From positions 434,001-498,000 of the forward strand of contig CANLSF010000001.1 in the NCBI GenBank assembly GCA_947493695.1: a stretch of DNA of 64,000 nt, written 5' to 3'. Every line of letters starts with the position of its first letter. Position 1 is the stretch's first letter. The notes beneath the pieces are model-generated. The model did no database searches. It worked only from the letters and a program-made list of their open reading frames with translations, and was not told the DNA's origin. Positions 43,034 to 52,724 of this stretch are shown here, piece after piece. This DNA comes from an uncultured Kiloniellaceae bacterium (GTDB lineage Bacteria > Pseudomonadota > Alphaproteobacteria > Kiloniellales > Kiloniellaceae). A program made the translations under genes and the position numbers.

Positions 43034-44083
43034 TTAGCGCGGGATGAGAACCGTGTAATCCAAATCAAGGACCACTGCGGGGTCAGCCCGGCCGTTTTCG
43101 CCCCTGTCAGGAAAATCGGAACAAGCCCGGTCCTTGGTAGCGACACTGCGCAGACGGAGTGCGCCCAGATCGCTGCGGCCCGGCAGTTCGAATTTGTCGA
43201 GGATCTCGGACCAGACGTAGATCGTATCGCCGGCGAAACTCGGGGCCGTATGCGCGCCGCCATTGATTGCTGCAATCTTCACCGCGTTCCCGAGACCGTT
43301 GAAAGACAGGGCACGCGCAAGTGAGATCACGTGCCCGCCGTAAACGATGCGGCGTCCGAACCGGCCTTCCTTCTCAACATGATTATTGAAGTGCACCTTT
43401 GCGGTGTTCTGATATAGGCGTGTCGCCATCTGATGCTCGGCTTCTTCGATGGTCATAGCATCGACATGGTCAATCTTTTCGCCGACCTCATAGTCATCCC
43501 AGCGATGAGGTGCGCCGGCAAGCGTTGCATCGAACTTCCCGAAATCGAGCCCTTCAGGTACCAGCAGCGCGTCCGCCGCAACAGACTCTGGTAACTCCGG
43601 CACGGTCACACTTGGCGCCCCACTGGCTTCATCACGCTTACGCACCATCACCCAGCGGACGTAATCGAGCACCGTTTCGCCACGTTGATTGACCCCGGTC
43701 GACTTCACATAGACCACGCCGGTCTTGCCATTGGAGTTTTCTTTAAGACCCACAACAATACTCTCGGTCGAGAGCGTATCACCGGGATAGACCGGCGCTC
43801 CGAAGACACAGTTCGCATATCCCAGATTGGCAATGGCATTCAGCGAGACGTCGGGCACGGTCTTGCCGAACACCACATGGAACGCGAGCAGATCATCCAG
43901 TGGCGCGCGCGGCAGGCCAAGACTGCGCGCAAACTCATCGGAAGACTGCAGGGCGAAGCGGGATCCATAAAGCGCCGTGTAAAGTGCCTGATCTCCCTCG
44001 TTCACCGTACGCGGCGTCGCGTGCGGGAGTTTCTGGCCCAGCTTAAAATCCTCGAAAAAGTTTCCCGGATTTGTCTTACTCAT
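43034..44083 (-). CDS. MaoC-family mesaconyl-CoA hydratase-like protein
   Basis: A two-hotdog MaoC protein of 349 residues, the size and layout of mesaconyl-C1-CoA hydratase (beta-methylmalyl-CoA dehydratase) of the ethylmalonyl-CoA pathway. N-terminal half: GNFFEDFKLGQKLPHATPRT; hotdog residues DLLAFHVVFGKTVPDVSLNAIANLGY-type pattern (about 65-90) and VYPGDTLSTES; second hotdog: RLYQNTAKVHFNNH and YGGHVISLARALSFNGL. ATG 44083 is chosen over a GTG nine bases earlier because AGG lies 8 bases upstream. The next gene upstream is a malyl-CoA lyase-like enzyme, which supports the role. Confidence 0.82.
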   Translation of the reverse strand: MSKTNPGNFFEDFKLGQKLPHATPRTVNEGDQALYTALYGSRFALQSSDEFARSLGLPRAPLDDLLAFHVVFGKTVPDVSLNAIANLGYANCVFGAPVYPGDTLSTESIVVGLKENSNGKTGVVYVKSTGVNQRGETVLDYVRWVMVRKRDEASGAPSVTVPELPESVAADALLVPEGLDFGKFDATLAGAPHRWDDYEVGEKIDHVDAMTIEEAEHQMATRLYQNTAKVHFNNHVEKEGRFGRRIVYGGHVISLARALSFNGLGNAVKIAAINGGAHTAPSFAGDTIYVWSEILDKFELPGRSDLGALRLRSVATKDRACSDFPDRGENGRADPAVVLDLDYTVLIPR

Positions 44084-44175
44084 CGCGCGCACCTGTGTTG
44101 GTATTGTGAATGGGAGAACCCGAAAGCGCTGTTTGCAACGGCATTCCTGTGTTCAGCAGCTATCGTCAGTCCGGC

Positions 44176-45063
44176 CTATTCGGCGTTGGCCACCGACAGT
44201 TCCTCGATCTTACCTGCCAGAGCGACAAGCCGCTGGGCGCTCTCGACATGCAGGTTTTCAATCAGTTTCCCGTCAACGACAACGACACCCTTGCCTTCCG
44301 CCGCCGCCTCACTGTGGGCCGCAATGATCTTTTGCGACCAGGCGATCTCTTCAACGCCGGGCGCGAAAGCCTCGTTTGCCGCAGCAATTGTTTTGGGGTG
44401 AATAAGCGTCTTGCCGTCGAAACCGAGCTCGCGGCCCTGAACGCAGGAGGCGGCAAATCCGGCATCGTCCTGCAAATCAAGATGCACGCCATCGACAATT
44501 GCCAGCCCGTGGGCTCGCGCCGCCAGAATACAAAGCCCGAGTGAGGTCAACACCGGCAGACGCTCGGGCGTATGCGCTGCCTGCAGATCCTTCACAAGAT
44601 CGGAGGTTCCCATGACAAGACAGGACAAACGCTTGCTGGCCATCGAAATCTCGTCGGCACGCAGCATGCCCAGGGGCGTCTCCATCATGCACATTATGGT
44701 CATGTCGTCGGGCGCTCCGGAAGCCACCATCAGAGCTTCCAGTTCGTGAACCATCGCCGAAGATTCGACCTTGGGCAGCAGGATGGCGTCTGCGCCACAG
44801 CTTGCGATTGCCGCCACGTCATCGCTGCCCCAGGCGGTATCCAGGTCATTGACCCGCACAATAATTTCACGCGCGCCGTAACCACCTTGCGAAACCGCGG
44901 CCACGATCTGATCGCGCGCCAGCGCCTTGGCATCCGGCGCCACCGCGTCCTCCAGATCGAGAATCAGCGCATCTGCGGGAAGACCCCGGCCCTTTTCCAG
45001 GGCGCGGGCGTTGGATCCGGGCATGTAAAGCACCGAACGGCGCGGTCTGGCGGTTGAAATCAT
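44176..45063 (-). CDS. HpcH/HpaI-family CoA ester lyase, Mcl2-like
   Basis: A CitE/malyl-CoA lyase-type TIM barrel of 295 residues. RPRRSVLYMPGSNARALEKG (about 6-25), ILDLEDAVAPDAKALAR with metal Asp/Glu (about 34-50), IIVRVNDLDTAWG, ILLPKVES, MCMMETPLGML with the second metal Glu (about 128), and GKTLIHPKTIAAANEAF. The N-terminus is closer to (3S)-malyl-CoA thioesterase (Mcl2) than to Mcl1, so it may hydrolyse malyl-CoA. It lies 92 bases upstream of the mesaconyl-CoA hydratase-like gene on the same strand, supporting an ethylmalonyl-CoA pathway role. Confidence 0.8.
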   Translation of the reverse strand: MISTARPRRSVLYMPGSNARALEKGRGLPADALILDLEDAVAPDAKALARDQIVAAVSQGGYGAREIIVRVNDLDTAWGSDDVAAIASCGADAILLPKVESSAMVHELEALMVASGAPDDMTIMCMMETPLGMLRADEISMASKRLSCLVMGTSDLVKDLQAAHTPERLPVLTSLGLCILAARAHGLAIVDGVHLDLQDDAGFAASCVQGRELGFDGKTLIHPKTIAAANEAFAPGVEEIAWSQKIIAAHSEAAAEGKGVVVVDGKLIENLHVESAQRLVALAGKIEELSVANAE

Positions 45064-45172
45064 CGGGTCGTCCTGCGGTCTCAGAAATAGTGAGAACTGA
45101 CCTTATTCAAAACCCGAAGCCACTTAAAGTGCCAATTGCTGCTATGCAACATAACGCTTTTGAAGGATTCGC

Positions 45173-45781
45173 CTAAGCCTTCTCCAGCCGCAGCAAGCCC
45201 TCATATTCAATCAACCTGCCGATCATCGGCAGGTCAATCCGCACGAAATAGTGGTACTGGCCGTCTTTCACCCGTTCCCGCGCACTTACCCTGGGCGACA
45301 GAAAATAAGGTAATGACAATCCCAACAACGAGCATCGCTGCAGATGAAAGGTGATACCTTCTTCTGTGCCTTCAAGGCGGATAAAAAGCGCTACAGGCCC
45401 GAACTTCTCCAGTAAGAGAGCCGGTGGTCCGGCGTCAGTCTCACACCCAGGCACCAGTGCTTGCTTGGTGACCAGAAGGGCGCCGTCATAATTTCGCGTG
45501 ATGGTTTCCGCGCCCTGCTCCAGCGAAAAGGTCGTTTCGACCGGGATGTCCCGCGCTTCCGGCGGCATGCCGAGAAGGCTCGCCATAAGCCTGCTCGCCA
45601 GCCCGGATCCGCGTCTGACCCGGCCACGGCCCCGCGCCGTATGGCGGCTTTGCACCTCATGCATGTCACGCACCAGTGGCGGCAGTCGATCATAGGATTC
45701 CCCCAGTATTTTCCGGTACATCGAGACATGTGGCGTTGGATCAACAAACTCCGCTTCTGAATTGTCCCGTGCATTATCCAT
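45173..45781 (-). CDS. DUF4166 domain protein (distal copy)
   Basis: A 202-residue DUF4166 protein: MYRKILGESYDRLPPLVRDM (about 21-40), the GRGRVRRGSGLASRLMASLLG block, and the end FVRIDLPMIGRLIEYEGLL. No signal or membrane segment. It is the last gene of the GbsR-controlled set. ATG 45781 overlaps the end of the SDR-DCC fusion by 8 bases; a longer start at 45829 would overlap by 56. A second DUF4166 gene heads the operon (47653), so two paralogues flank the fusion. The function of the family is unknown. Confidence 0.78.
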   Translation of the reverse strand: MDNARDNSEAEFVDPTPHVSMYRKILGESYDRLPPLVRDMHEVQSRHTARGRGRVRRGSGLASRLMASLLGMPPEARDIPVETTFSLEQGAETITRNYDGALLVTKQALVPGCETDAGPPALLLEKFGPVALFIRLEGTEEGITFHLQRCSLLGLSLPYFLSPRVSARERVKDGQYHYFVRIDLPMIGRLIEYEGLLRLEKA

Positions 45782-47648
45782 GAACCGCATTCCCGCCCGC
45801 GCGTGCTCGGCCTCGGCCCCTACAGGCATTCCAGAGCATCAACATCGGCACGGCGACGGCGTCATACAGCACTTCAGCGGCGCCATGCAGAATGGGAAGG
45901 CGAACAAGCCGCGCGGCCCAACGGTACTTGGGAATGACCGCCCAGATCGTCGCCATAGCATCGATGCCGCTGACCAGCCTGCCGTCAGCATCATAAACGT
46001 AGAGACGGCGTTTCATGTCATACTCGCACAGACCGTAGTCCGCCAAAGCTTCACTCTCGCCGCTCAGCCCATGAAACGCAATCCCCAGGCCGTGGCGCTT
46101 CGCTTCCTGCCGATAGTGTCCGATCTCACCTGCACAAATTTCACAGGCGTCGTCATAATAGACCCAGCAAATATCTTCTCCGACGCCCTGCCTGCGTGCA
46201 GAAGCATCTTTGTCATTCATCAAATCAGGCAGTGCCCCTTCCAGATTGGGCCAGAGAAATCTGTAGCCGTAACCCTCGGCCTTTTGCGGCACGACCCGCT
46301 GACCGGCGACAAAAAGGTCCGACAACTCACCAAGGAGACGACGAAGAAAAAACGCGGGCATACGAAGAAAGACAGGCCTCCGCACATGCCGTGCAAGCTT
46401 CCGCGTGAAGTCTTCATTTGTCACCGGGTGTGGCGAGGTTGCGTTGAGGGGTCCGGCGACGTCCTTGCGGTCCAGGGCAAAGAGGATCAGCCCAACCAGG
46501 TCCTGCAAATGGATCCACGACATCCACTGCCGTCCGCTGCCCATAACAGCACCCAACCCAAGCCTGATGGGCATAGCCAGTTGAGGGAATGCGCCGCCGC
46601 CACGTCCGAACACCAGTCCGATCCGCAAGAGGCAAACGCGCAGACCAAGGCCTTCGGCATTCTGAGCGGCCTGTTCCCACTCCGCGCAGAGCCTTGACAT
46701 AAAGATATCCTGAGGCTTGGCACTTTCACGCAAGAGCTCGTCCTCGCGCCGACCGTAATAGCCCACGGCCGAACCATTGATCAGGACTTCAGGTCGCTTT
46801 TTAAGGCGGCGCAGCAGTGCAATCAGGTCCCGAGTGGTTTCAACCCGGCTCGCGATCAGCTTTTCCTTGCGGCCCTTGCTCCAAAGCCCTCCAAGCAGAG
46901 GCTCGCCCGCCAGATTGACCACAGCGTCGACCTTCCACTCCACAGGGAGCGTATCCAACCGGCCAATAACCTCGGTATGAGGTCCAAAGAGATACTCCGC
47001 CTTGGCCGTGTTGCGTGCCAGAATGATTGGTTTATCCCCTCGCTCAATCAGTGCACGGATCAGCAGCTTGCCAACAAACCCGGTGCCGCCTGTGACCAGA
47101 ACCTGTAACGGTTCGCGCTTGTGACCCGGCAGGATCGGGTTCCTCTTCCACTCGGGTAAGGTCAGCCGGACTACAACCCACAGATCATAAAGCGCCCAAC
47201 CGAAGACACCGACGCCATAGGCTGTCATGATCCAGGACAGCATCCCGTAATCAACTGCTGCAAGGCCGGTCTCCTCGGAGCTCCAGGCAAGGGTCACTGG
47301 CAGGAAAAACGCCAGAATCGCGCCGAAGTTGATGGCCAGAAGGGTATGCAGGATCCGCTCGAAGCCAGGCAGTTTCCGGGTTTGGTCCTCAATCACGAAA
47401 TCCCACAGCGTGACGACGATCTCGATCGCCATCAGGATCATCAGTGCGATCGCCCAAAACCCGTGCCAGGCGTACCAGGCAATCCCGATGAAGATCACCG
47501 CATAAATGAATTCGCGAGCCGTGTGCAGGATAAGCTCGCCCCGCGCGTTGGGCTTCGAGGAGAGCTTCTCCGTGATTTCATGATGCCAGAGATTGTCGAA
47601 GGCGCCGATCAACCCCTGTATGGCAAAGAGGATAAGAGCCGTTTGCAT
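45774..47648 (-). CDS. Membrane domain - TIGR01777 SDR - DCC thioredoxin-like fusion
   Basis: A 624-residue, three-part protein. Residues 1-165 have four hydrophobic segments (DoxX-like layout). About 183-480 is a TIGR01777/YfcH-type epimerase: VTGGTGFVGKLLIRALIERG, NLAGEPLLGGLWSKGRKEKL, INGSAVGYYG and SWIHLQDLVGLILFAL. About 493-615 is a DCC (DUF393) domain with the signature YYDDACEICAGEIGHY, whose CxxC is probably redox-active. The C-terminus is Arg/Gly-rich. It sits 4 bases after the first DUF4166 gene and overlaps the second. The combination suggests membrane-linked reductive chemistry on an unknown lipid or quinone-like substrate; that is inference. Confidence 0.85.
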   Translation of the reverse strand: MQTALILFAIQGLIGAFDNLWHHEITEKLSSKPNARGELILHTAREFIYAVIFIGIAWYAWHGFWAIALMILMAIEIVVTLWDFVIEDQTRKLPGFERILHTLLAINFGAILAFFLPVTLAWSSEETGLAAVDYGMLSWIMTAYGVGVFGWALYDLWVVVRLTLPEWKRNPILPGHKREPLQVLVTGGTGFVGKLLIRALIERGDKPIILARNTAKAEYLFGPHTEVIGRLDTLPVEWKVDAVVNLAGEPLLGGLWSKGRKEKLIASRVETTRDLIALLRRLKKRPEVLINGSAVGYYGRREDELLRESAKPQDIFMSRLCAEWEQAAQNAEGLGLRVCLLRIGLVFGRGGGAFPQLAMPIRLGLGAVMGSGRQWMSWIHLQDLVGLILFALDRKDVAGPLNATSPHPVTNEDFTRKLARHVRRPVFLRMPAFFLRRLLGELSDLFVAGQRVVPQKAEGYGYRFLWPNLEGALPDLMNDKDASARRQGVGEDICWVYYDDACEICAGEIGHYRQEAKRHGLGIAFHGLSGESEALADYGLCEYDMKRRLYVYDADGRLVSGIDAMATIWAVIPKYRWAARLVRLPILHGAAEVLYDAVAVPMLMLWNACRGRGRARAGGNAVHG

Positions 47649-47652
47649 GGCG

Positions 47653-48381
47653 TCACTCCTTTTCCTTAAAGGTACCGTCCTGATAAAAGGTCTCGCCGAG
47701 CAGTCTATGCTGCATGGTCATTTCGAACCTGAACCAGCCTTCCCCAAGATCGCTGTGGATCACATGCGCCATCCCCGGCGTCAGCCAATCCGGCAGGCGG
47801 ATCGAAATACCGGCAAAGCGCCAGAAGTATGATTGGCTCACAAAGTGAAGTTTGCGATCCTGCTCGAAGACCGACAGGCGCATGCCAAACCCACCGCCAA
47901 CGCACTCCAGAAGCATGGCACCATCGTCAGCAAAGACTTTGGTCGAGGTCACAGTTACGGGCGCATGACCCGGAAAAAAATAGATCCGGTCCCAGGCAAT
48001 ACCGCCCTTTTGAGGGTCATCATGGACCCGCACTTCGATGGGAACATCCCGTCCTTCAAAGGGCGCAAGAGGCGTGCCGACCAGGCGGCAAAGCTGCGCC
48101 AGAAGATAGCCCGCACGTGAACAGCGCACGCTTTGCATTGAACCTGCATATGTAACGTCCGAGGCCGCCGATCCGCAGGCAAAACGGGCACGGATCAGCG
48201 TTGGGAGTCGCCGCCAGCCCTCCGGACCGACCAACGCAGCGAAATCATGACCGTGAATTTTGGCGCTCTTTCGTCTAGGCGTCTGCGAAACGATAGGGCT
48301 CAGATCACGCCGAAAACACTGTCGCCATGATGCAATGAAACCTTGTTCGAAAACCCGCTGAGCGACGCTACATGCATTCAT
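47653..48381 (-). CDS. DUF4166 domain protein (first gene of operon)
   Basis: A 242-residue protein. After about 65 residues without clear homology comes the DUF4166 pattern: YAGSMQSVRCSRAGYLLAQL, RDVPIEVRVHDD, WDRIYFFPG and GWFRFEMTMQHRLLGETFYQ. ATG 48381 has GGAGG 5-7 bases upstream. A GbsR operator lies 40-70 bases before the start. It is co-directional with, and 4 bases from, the fusion gene. Confidence 0.78.
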   Translation of the reverse strand: MNACSVAQRVFEQGFIASWRQCFRRDLSPIVSQTPRRKSAKIHGHDFAALVGPEGWRRLPTLIRARFACGSAASDVTYAGSMQSVRCSRAGYLLAQLCRLVGTPLAPFEGRDVPIEVRVHDDPQKGGIAWDRIYFFPGHAPVTVTSTKVFADDGAMLLECVGGGFGMRLSVFEQDRKLHFVSQSYFWRFAGISIRLPDWLTPGMAHVIHSDLGEGWFRFEMTMQHRLLGETFYQDGTFKEKE

Positions 48382-48423
48382 TCCGCCCTCCCACTCTGAA
48401 AACCAATATTCCAGTTATGTCTG

Positions 48424-48447
48424 TAATTTCTGTATTAACAGAAATTA
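48424..48447. promoter_or_regulatory. GbsR operator O1
   Basis: CTGTAATTTCTGT (48421-48433) and ACAGAAATTACAG (48438-48450) form a perfect 13-bp inverted repeat around ATTA. It sits between the regulator stop and the start of the DUF4166 operon. The core TAATTTCT-n8-AGAAAT recurs at 48999. Confidence 0.75.
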
Positions 48448-48461
48448 CAGTGCAAAATTTT

Positions 48462-48989
48462 TTACTTCTTGGACACCAGCTTCGCGACCTTGCGCCCCAT
48501 CTTCATCAACTTGATGAGCACCGGCTTCGGCAAGCGGCTGACCTGCTCGTACCAACCCGTCAGGTTTTCCATAAATTCGAGAATACCTGCGATACGCGCC
48601 TTCACATCCTCTGGTGTTTCCCTATCGCCCTCTGCCTCTTCAACGCACTGCCTCAGCATGGTGAGTGTCGGATCTATTTCGCGCGCCTTGCGACCTTCTA
48701 CGATTGTGATCAGCATATCCCAGGTCTCGCCCTTCACCAGAAACTGGTCGCGCCGGTCACCCATCACGTGGGTGCGGCTCGCCAGTCCCCAGGTCAGCAA
48801 TTCCTTCAGGCTATTGCTCACGTTGGAGCGCGCCATATTCAGAGTGTCGGCAATTTCCTCCGCCGACATCGGCTTACCATGAAGATAAAGCAGGGCGTGG
48901 ACCTGAGAGACCGAGCGATTCACGCCCCAGCGGGTCCCCATTTCGCCCCAGTGCAGAACGTACTTCTCCATGACAGGCGTCAATTTCAT
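48462..48989 (-). CDS. GbsR/MarR-family transcriptional regulator
   Basis: A 175-residue winged-helix regulator of the GbsR branch: GTRWGVNRSVSQVHALLYLHG (about 18-38), HTH AEEIADTLNMARSNVSNSLKELLTWGL (about 43-71), a wing with VMGDRRDQF, and a C-terminal dimerisation helix ending KLVSKK. It is flanked by two copies of one palindrome, upstream (48999-49022) and downstream (48421-48450), so it probably represses itself and the DUF4166/SDR-DCC operon. The ligand is unknown. Confidence 0.86.
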   Translation of the reverse strand: MKLTPVMEKYVLHWGEMGTRWGVNRSVSQVHALLYLHGKPMSAEEIADTLNMARSNVSNSLKELLTWGLASRTHVMGDRRDQFLVKGETWDMLITIVEGRKAREIDPTLTMLRQCVEEAEGDRETPEDVKARIAGILEFMENLTGWYEQVSRLPKPVLIKLMKMGRKVAKLVSKK

Positions 48990-48998
48990 CGAATTCTC

Positions 48999-49022
48999 TA
49001 ATTTCTCTTATGACAGAAATAA
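48999..49022. promoter_or_regulatory. GbsR operator O2 (autoregulation)
   Basis: TAATTTCTCTTATGACAGAAATAA lies 10-33 bases before the regulator start. It aligns end-to-end with O1 at 48424-48447, differing only in the central bases and one edge base. Position predicts autorepression. Confidence 0.7.
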
Positions 49023-49241
49023 CTGAACATTCAAACCATACAGTCGAAATGTATCTTCTGTCAATCTCATCCTCCATCGTCCGATCAGCTCCTAAAAGCG
49101 ATGATCCGACGCCTGATTTGAGTCTCTCTGGCACCCACCCCTCCAAAATTTCACCTAAGAAGTTGAAATTCGGTCCTATTTGTTCACACTGACCCGTGAA
49201 GAACACAAAGTCCCTATTTTCGGCATAAATGCGGAACCCAG

Positions 49242-50126
49242 ATGTCCATTCTCTCTATTCAATCCCATGTCTGCTACGGCCACGTCGGCAATGCGGCCGC
49301 CGTATTTCCTCTGCAGCGCCTGGGTTTTGATGTCTGGCCGGTTCATTGCCTGCAGTTTTCCAACCACCTGGGTTACAGCGATTGGAGCGGAGAGGTTTTC
49401 GCGACCGAACAGGTAGCCGAAGTGCTTAAGGGCATTGAACGTCGGGGCGTTTTCCCGCAATGCCAGGCGGTCCTCTCGGGATACTTGGGAACGGCCGAAC
49501 TGGGTGGTGCCGTGATCGAGACCGTGACGGCCGTGAAACAGGCCAATCCAGATGCCGTCTTCCTCTGCGATCCTGTGATGGGCGACGAGGACACAGGCGT
49601 TTATGTCCATCCTGAAATCCCCGGTTTTATGCGCCTGGAAGCTGTCAGATCGGCAGATATCATTACACCTAACCTTTTCGAGCTGGGCATTTTATCCGGC
49701 CGGGATGTTCATGATCAAAGCACGGCCCTATCGGCAGCACGCCAACTTCTCGAAGATGGCCCTACGGACCTCAAGGTCGTAATGGTGACTTCCATTCCAA
49801 TCGCCCCGACTCAGAACGGCGAAAATAAACGCATTGGAATTCTGGTTGTCACCCGCGAAGACGCGCATCTTGCAACAACGCCCAAACTTGAATTTGGACC
49901 GTTGGTCAAAGGTACGGGCGATGTCATCGCGGCGTTGTTCCTGGGCGGCTATCTGCGAAGCGGCAGAGATGCCGGAAAAGCGCTGCAAACTGCTATGGCG
50001 GCCCTTTATGGAGTCATTGAAGAAACCCACCGGCAAGGTTCGACGGAACTCTGCCTCGTCGCCGCTCAGGACAAAATCGCCGCACCGAATTTAAATGACG
50101 TCAGAATCACGGCGTTCCCGGATTGA
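49242..50126 (+). CDS. pdxY: Pyridoxal kinase
   Basis: Phosphorylates pyridoxal in the vitamin B6 salvage pathway. ILSIQSHVCYGHVGNAAAVF (about 3-22) binds the substrate, followed by QFSNHLGY, LSGYLGTAELGG, FLCDPVMGD (about 104-112) and the catalytic GPLVKGTGDVIAALFLGGYL with the GTGD motif (about 222-241). Length 294 is normal. It precedes the adenine deaminase gene by 57 bases on the same strand. Confidence 0.94.
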   Translation: MSILSIQSHVCYGHVGNAAAVFPLQRLGFDVWPVHCLQFSNHLGYSDWSGEVFATEQVAEVLKGIERRGVFPQCQAVLSGYLGTAELGGAVIETVTAVKQANPDAVFLCDPVMGDEDTGVYVHPEIPGFMRLEAVRSADIITPNLFELGILSGRDVHDQSTALSAARQLLEDGPTDLKVVMVTSIPIAPTQNGENKRIGILVVTREDAHLATTPKLEFGPLVKGTGDVIAALFLGGYLRSGRDAGKALQTAMAALYGVIEETHRQGSTELCLVAAQDKIAAPNLNDVRITAFPD

Positions 50127-51197
<1,071 letters not shown>

Positions 51198-51204
51198 CCG
51201 AAGG

Positions 51205-52614
51205 TTAACGCGGCCAGTTTCCGGCGCGCTTAGCCGCGACCGCCTCTGCCAGCTCCTGACGCACCCGCTCGAACACCGGCTCCCAGTCACCAGCCTCCTC
51301 TTGGCGGAACAGCTTCATGGAAGGGTACCAGGGCGTCGTTTCCCCCTGGCCCCGGTAAAGCCAATAAGTCGCCATGTTAAGCAGGTTCCAGATCGGGCAA
51401 CCAAGAGAGCCGGCAAGATGTGCGACAGAGCTGTCGGTCATGATCACCAGGTCCAGCGCGTCAATCACCGCTGCCGTTTCCGCAAAGCTGTCGAGCTGCT
51501 CGCCGATGGCGGTCACCACGGCACCGGCGCCTGCGGCTTCCAGGTCTCCAGATCTCGGCCCCTTTTGCAGAGCATAAAGATCGACCCCCGGCACCTCGGC
51601 GAAAGGCAGGAAACTCTCTACGCCCACCGCGCGTTTACGGTTACCCTTGAAGGTAACGCTGCCCGACCAGACGATCCCGACCTTAAAGCGCGCATCCTGC
51701 CGCAGCAAAACCCGGGCTTTTTGCCGGGCATAGTCAGGAATATAGAGATCAGCCGGTGGCGGAAGTCTATCGTCGGCAGCCTCGAAGATGCCTGGCAGCG
51801 ACATAATAGGCACTTCCAGGTCATATTCGCCGGCTGCCTCGCCTGGCTCGACCATCCTGTCGATGCCAGCGATCCCGGAAAAGAGGTCCTGCAATGGCGC
51901 TTTGCATTCCAGAATGACGCGCCCTGCATCCGGCCCGTCGCCAGCACGTGCCTTTATCTGCGAGATGAAACGGCTGGTAAGGATGGAATCGCCAAAGCCC
52001 TGTTCAGCAAAGACCAGAAGCGTCTTACCCTCAAACGCTTCCCCCTGCCACCGCGGCACATCCACCGGTCGTGCCGGAAGATCACCCGTATGCCAGCGTG
52101 CCTCGTAAGCAGACCAACCTTCCTGAAACCGCCCCAGATGCAAAAGTGCGATGGCCCGGTCCCAGCGAGGGTGCGGCGCATCCGGCTTTAAGGCTATGGC
52201 GGCATCAAGCTCGACCAGCGCCTCGTCGTAACGCGCAGCCTCACGAAGAGCGATGCCATAGTTATAGCGGATGTTGAAGTCTTCAGGCAGACCAGCCGAA
52301 GCACTGCGATGGGCAGCAAGCGCCTCTTCCAACCGATCGAGATCCTTGAGCGCATTCCCAAGATTACCGGTGACTCCGGGATCCCCCGGAGCGATTTCCA
52401 GGGCACGCTTGTAGGCGATCACCGCGGCCTGAAATTCGCCCTTGGTCCGCAGCGCAACACCGAGATTCCCCCAGACACCGGAGTGCTCCGGCGCGATCTC
52501 GAGAATCTTGCGATATGCTGTGATAGCGAGATCTATCTTGCCCTGCCGATGCAGGGCCGCGGCCCGGTGAAACAACTGATCGGGCGTAATCTCTTGCGCC
52601 GGTTCGCTCGCCAT
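51205..52614 (-). CDS. TPR repeat - glycosyltransferase-like protein
   Basis: A 469-residue protein with tandem TPRs over about residues 1-150 (AALHRQGKIDLAITAYRKIL, GVALRTKGEFQAAVIAYKRA, GNALKDLDRLEEALAAHRS) and a C-terminal GT-B-like half. FAEQGFGDSILTSRFISQIK (about 206-225), KVGIVWSGS (about 310) and ALDLVIMTDSSVAHLAGSLG (about 392-411) resemble the GT9/GT41 donor site. It might glycosylate a protein or surface polymer; this is inference. It converges on the adenine deaminase gene with 7 bases between. Confidence 0.8.
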   Translation of the reverse strand: MASEPAQEITPDQLFHRAAALHRQGKIDLAITAYRKILEIAPEHSGVWGNLGVALRTKGEFQAAVIAYKRALEIAPGDPGVTGNLGNALKDLDRLEEALAAHRSASAGLPEDFNIRYNYGIALREAARYDEALVELDAAIALKPDAPHPRWDRAIALLHLGRFQEGWSAYEARWHTGDLPARPVDVPRWQGEAFEGKTLLVFAEQGFGDSILTSRFISQIKARAGDGPDAGRVILECKAPLQDLFSGIAGIDRMVEPGEAAGEYDLEVPIMSLPGIFEAADDRLPPPADLYIPDYARQKARVLLRQDARFKVGIVWSGSVTFKGNRKRAVGVESFLPFAEVPGVDLYALQKGPRSGDLEAAGAGAVVTAIGEQLDSFAETAAVIDALDLVIMTDSSVAHLAGSLGCPIWNLLNMATYWLYRGQGETTPWYPSMKLFRQEEAGDWEPVFERVRQELAEAVAAKRAGNWPR

Positions 52615-52724
52615 AAAAACCTAAATCGGCTGTGTGAGAGGATGGATCGGATAGAACCCAGGACTGCATAGCATAAGTCGCGGCATTCTACCCCAGGAAT
52701 ACTCCACCCCCTCTTAATACAGCC

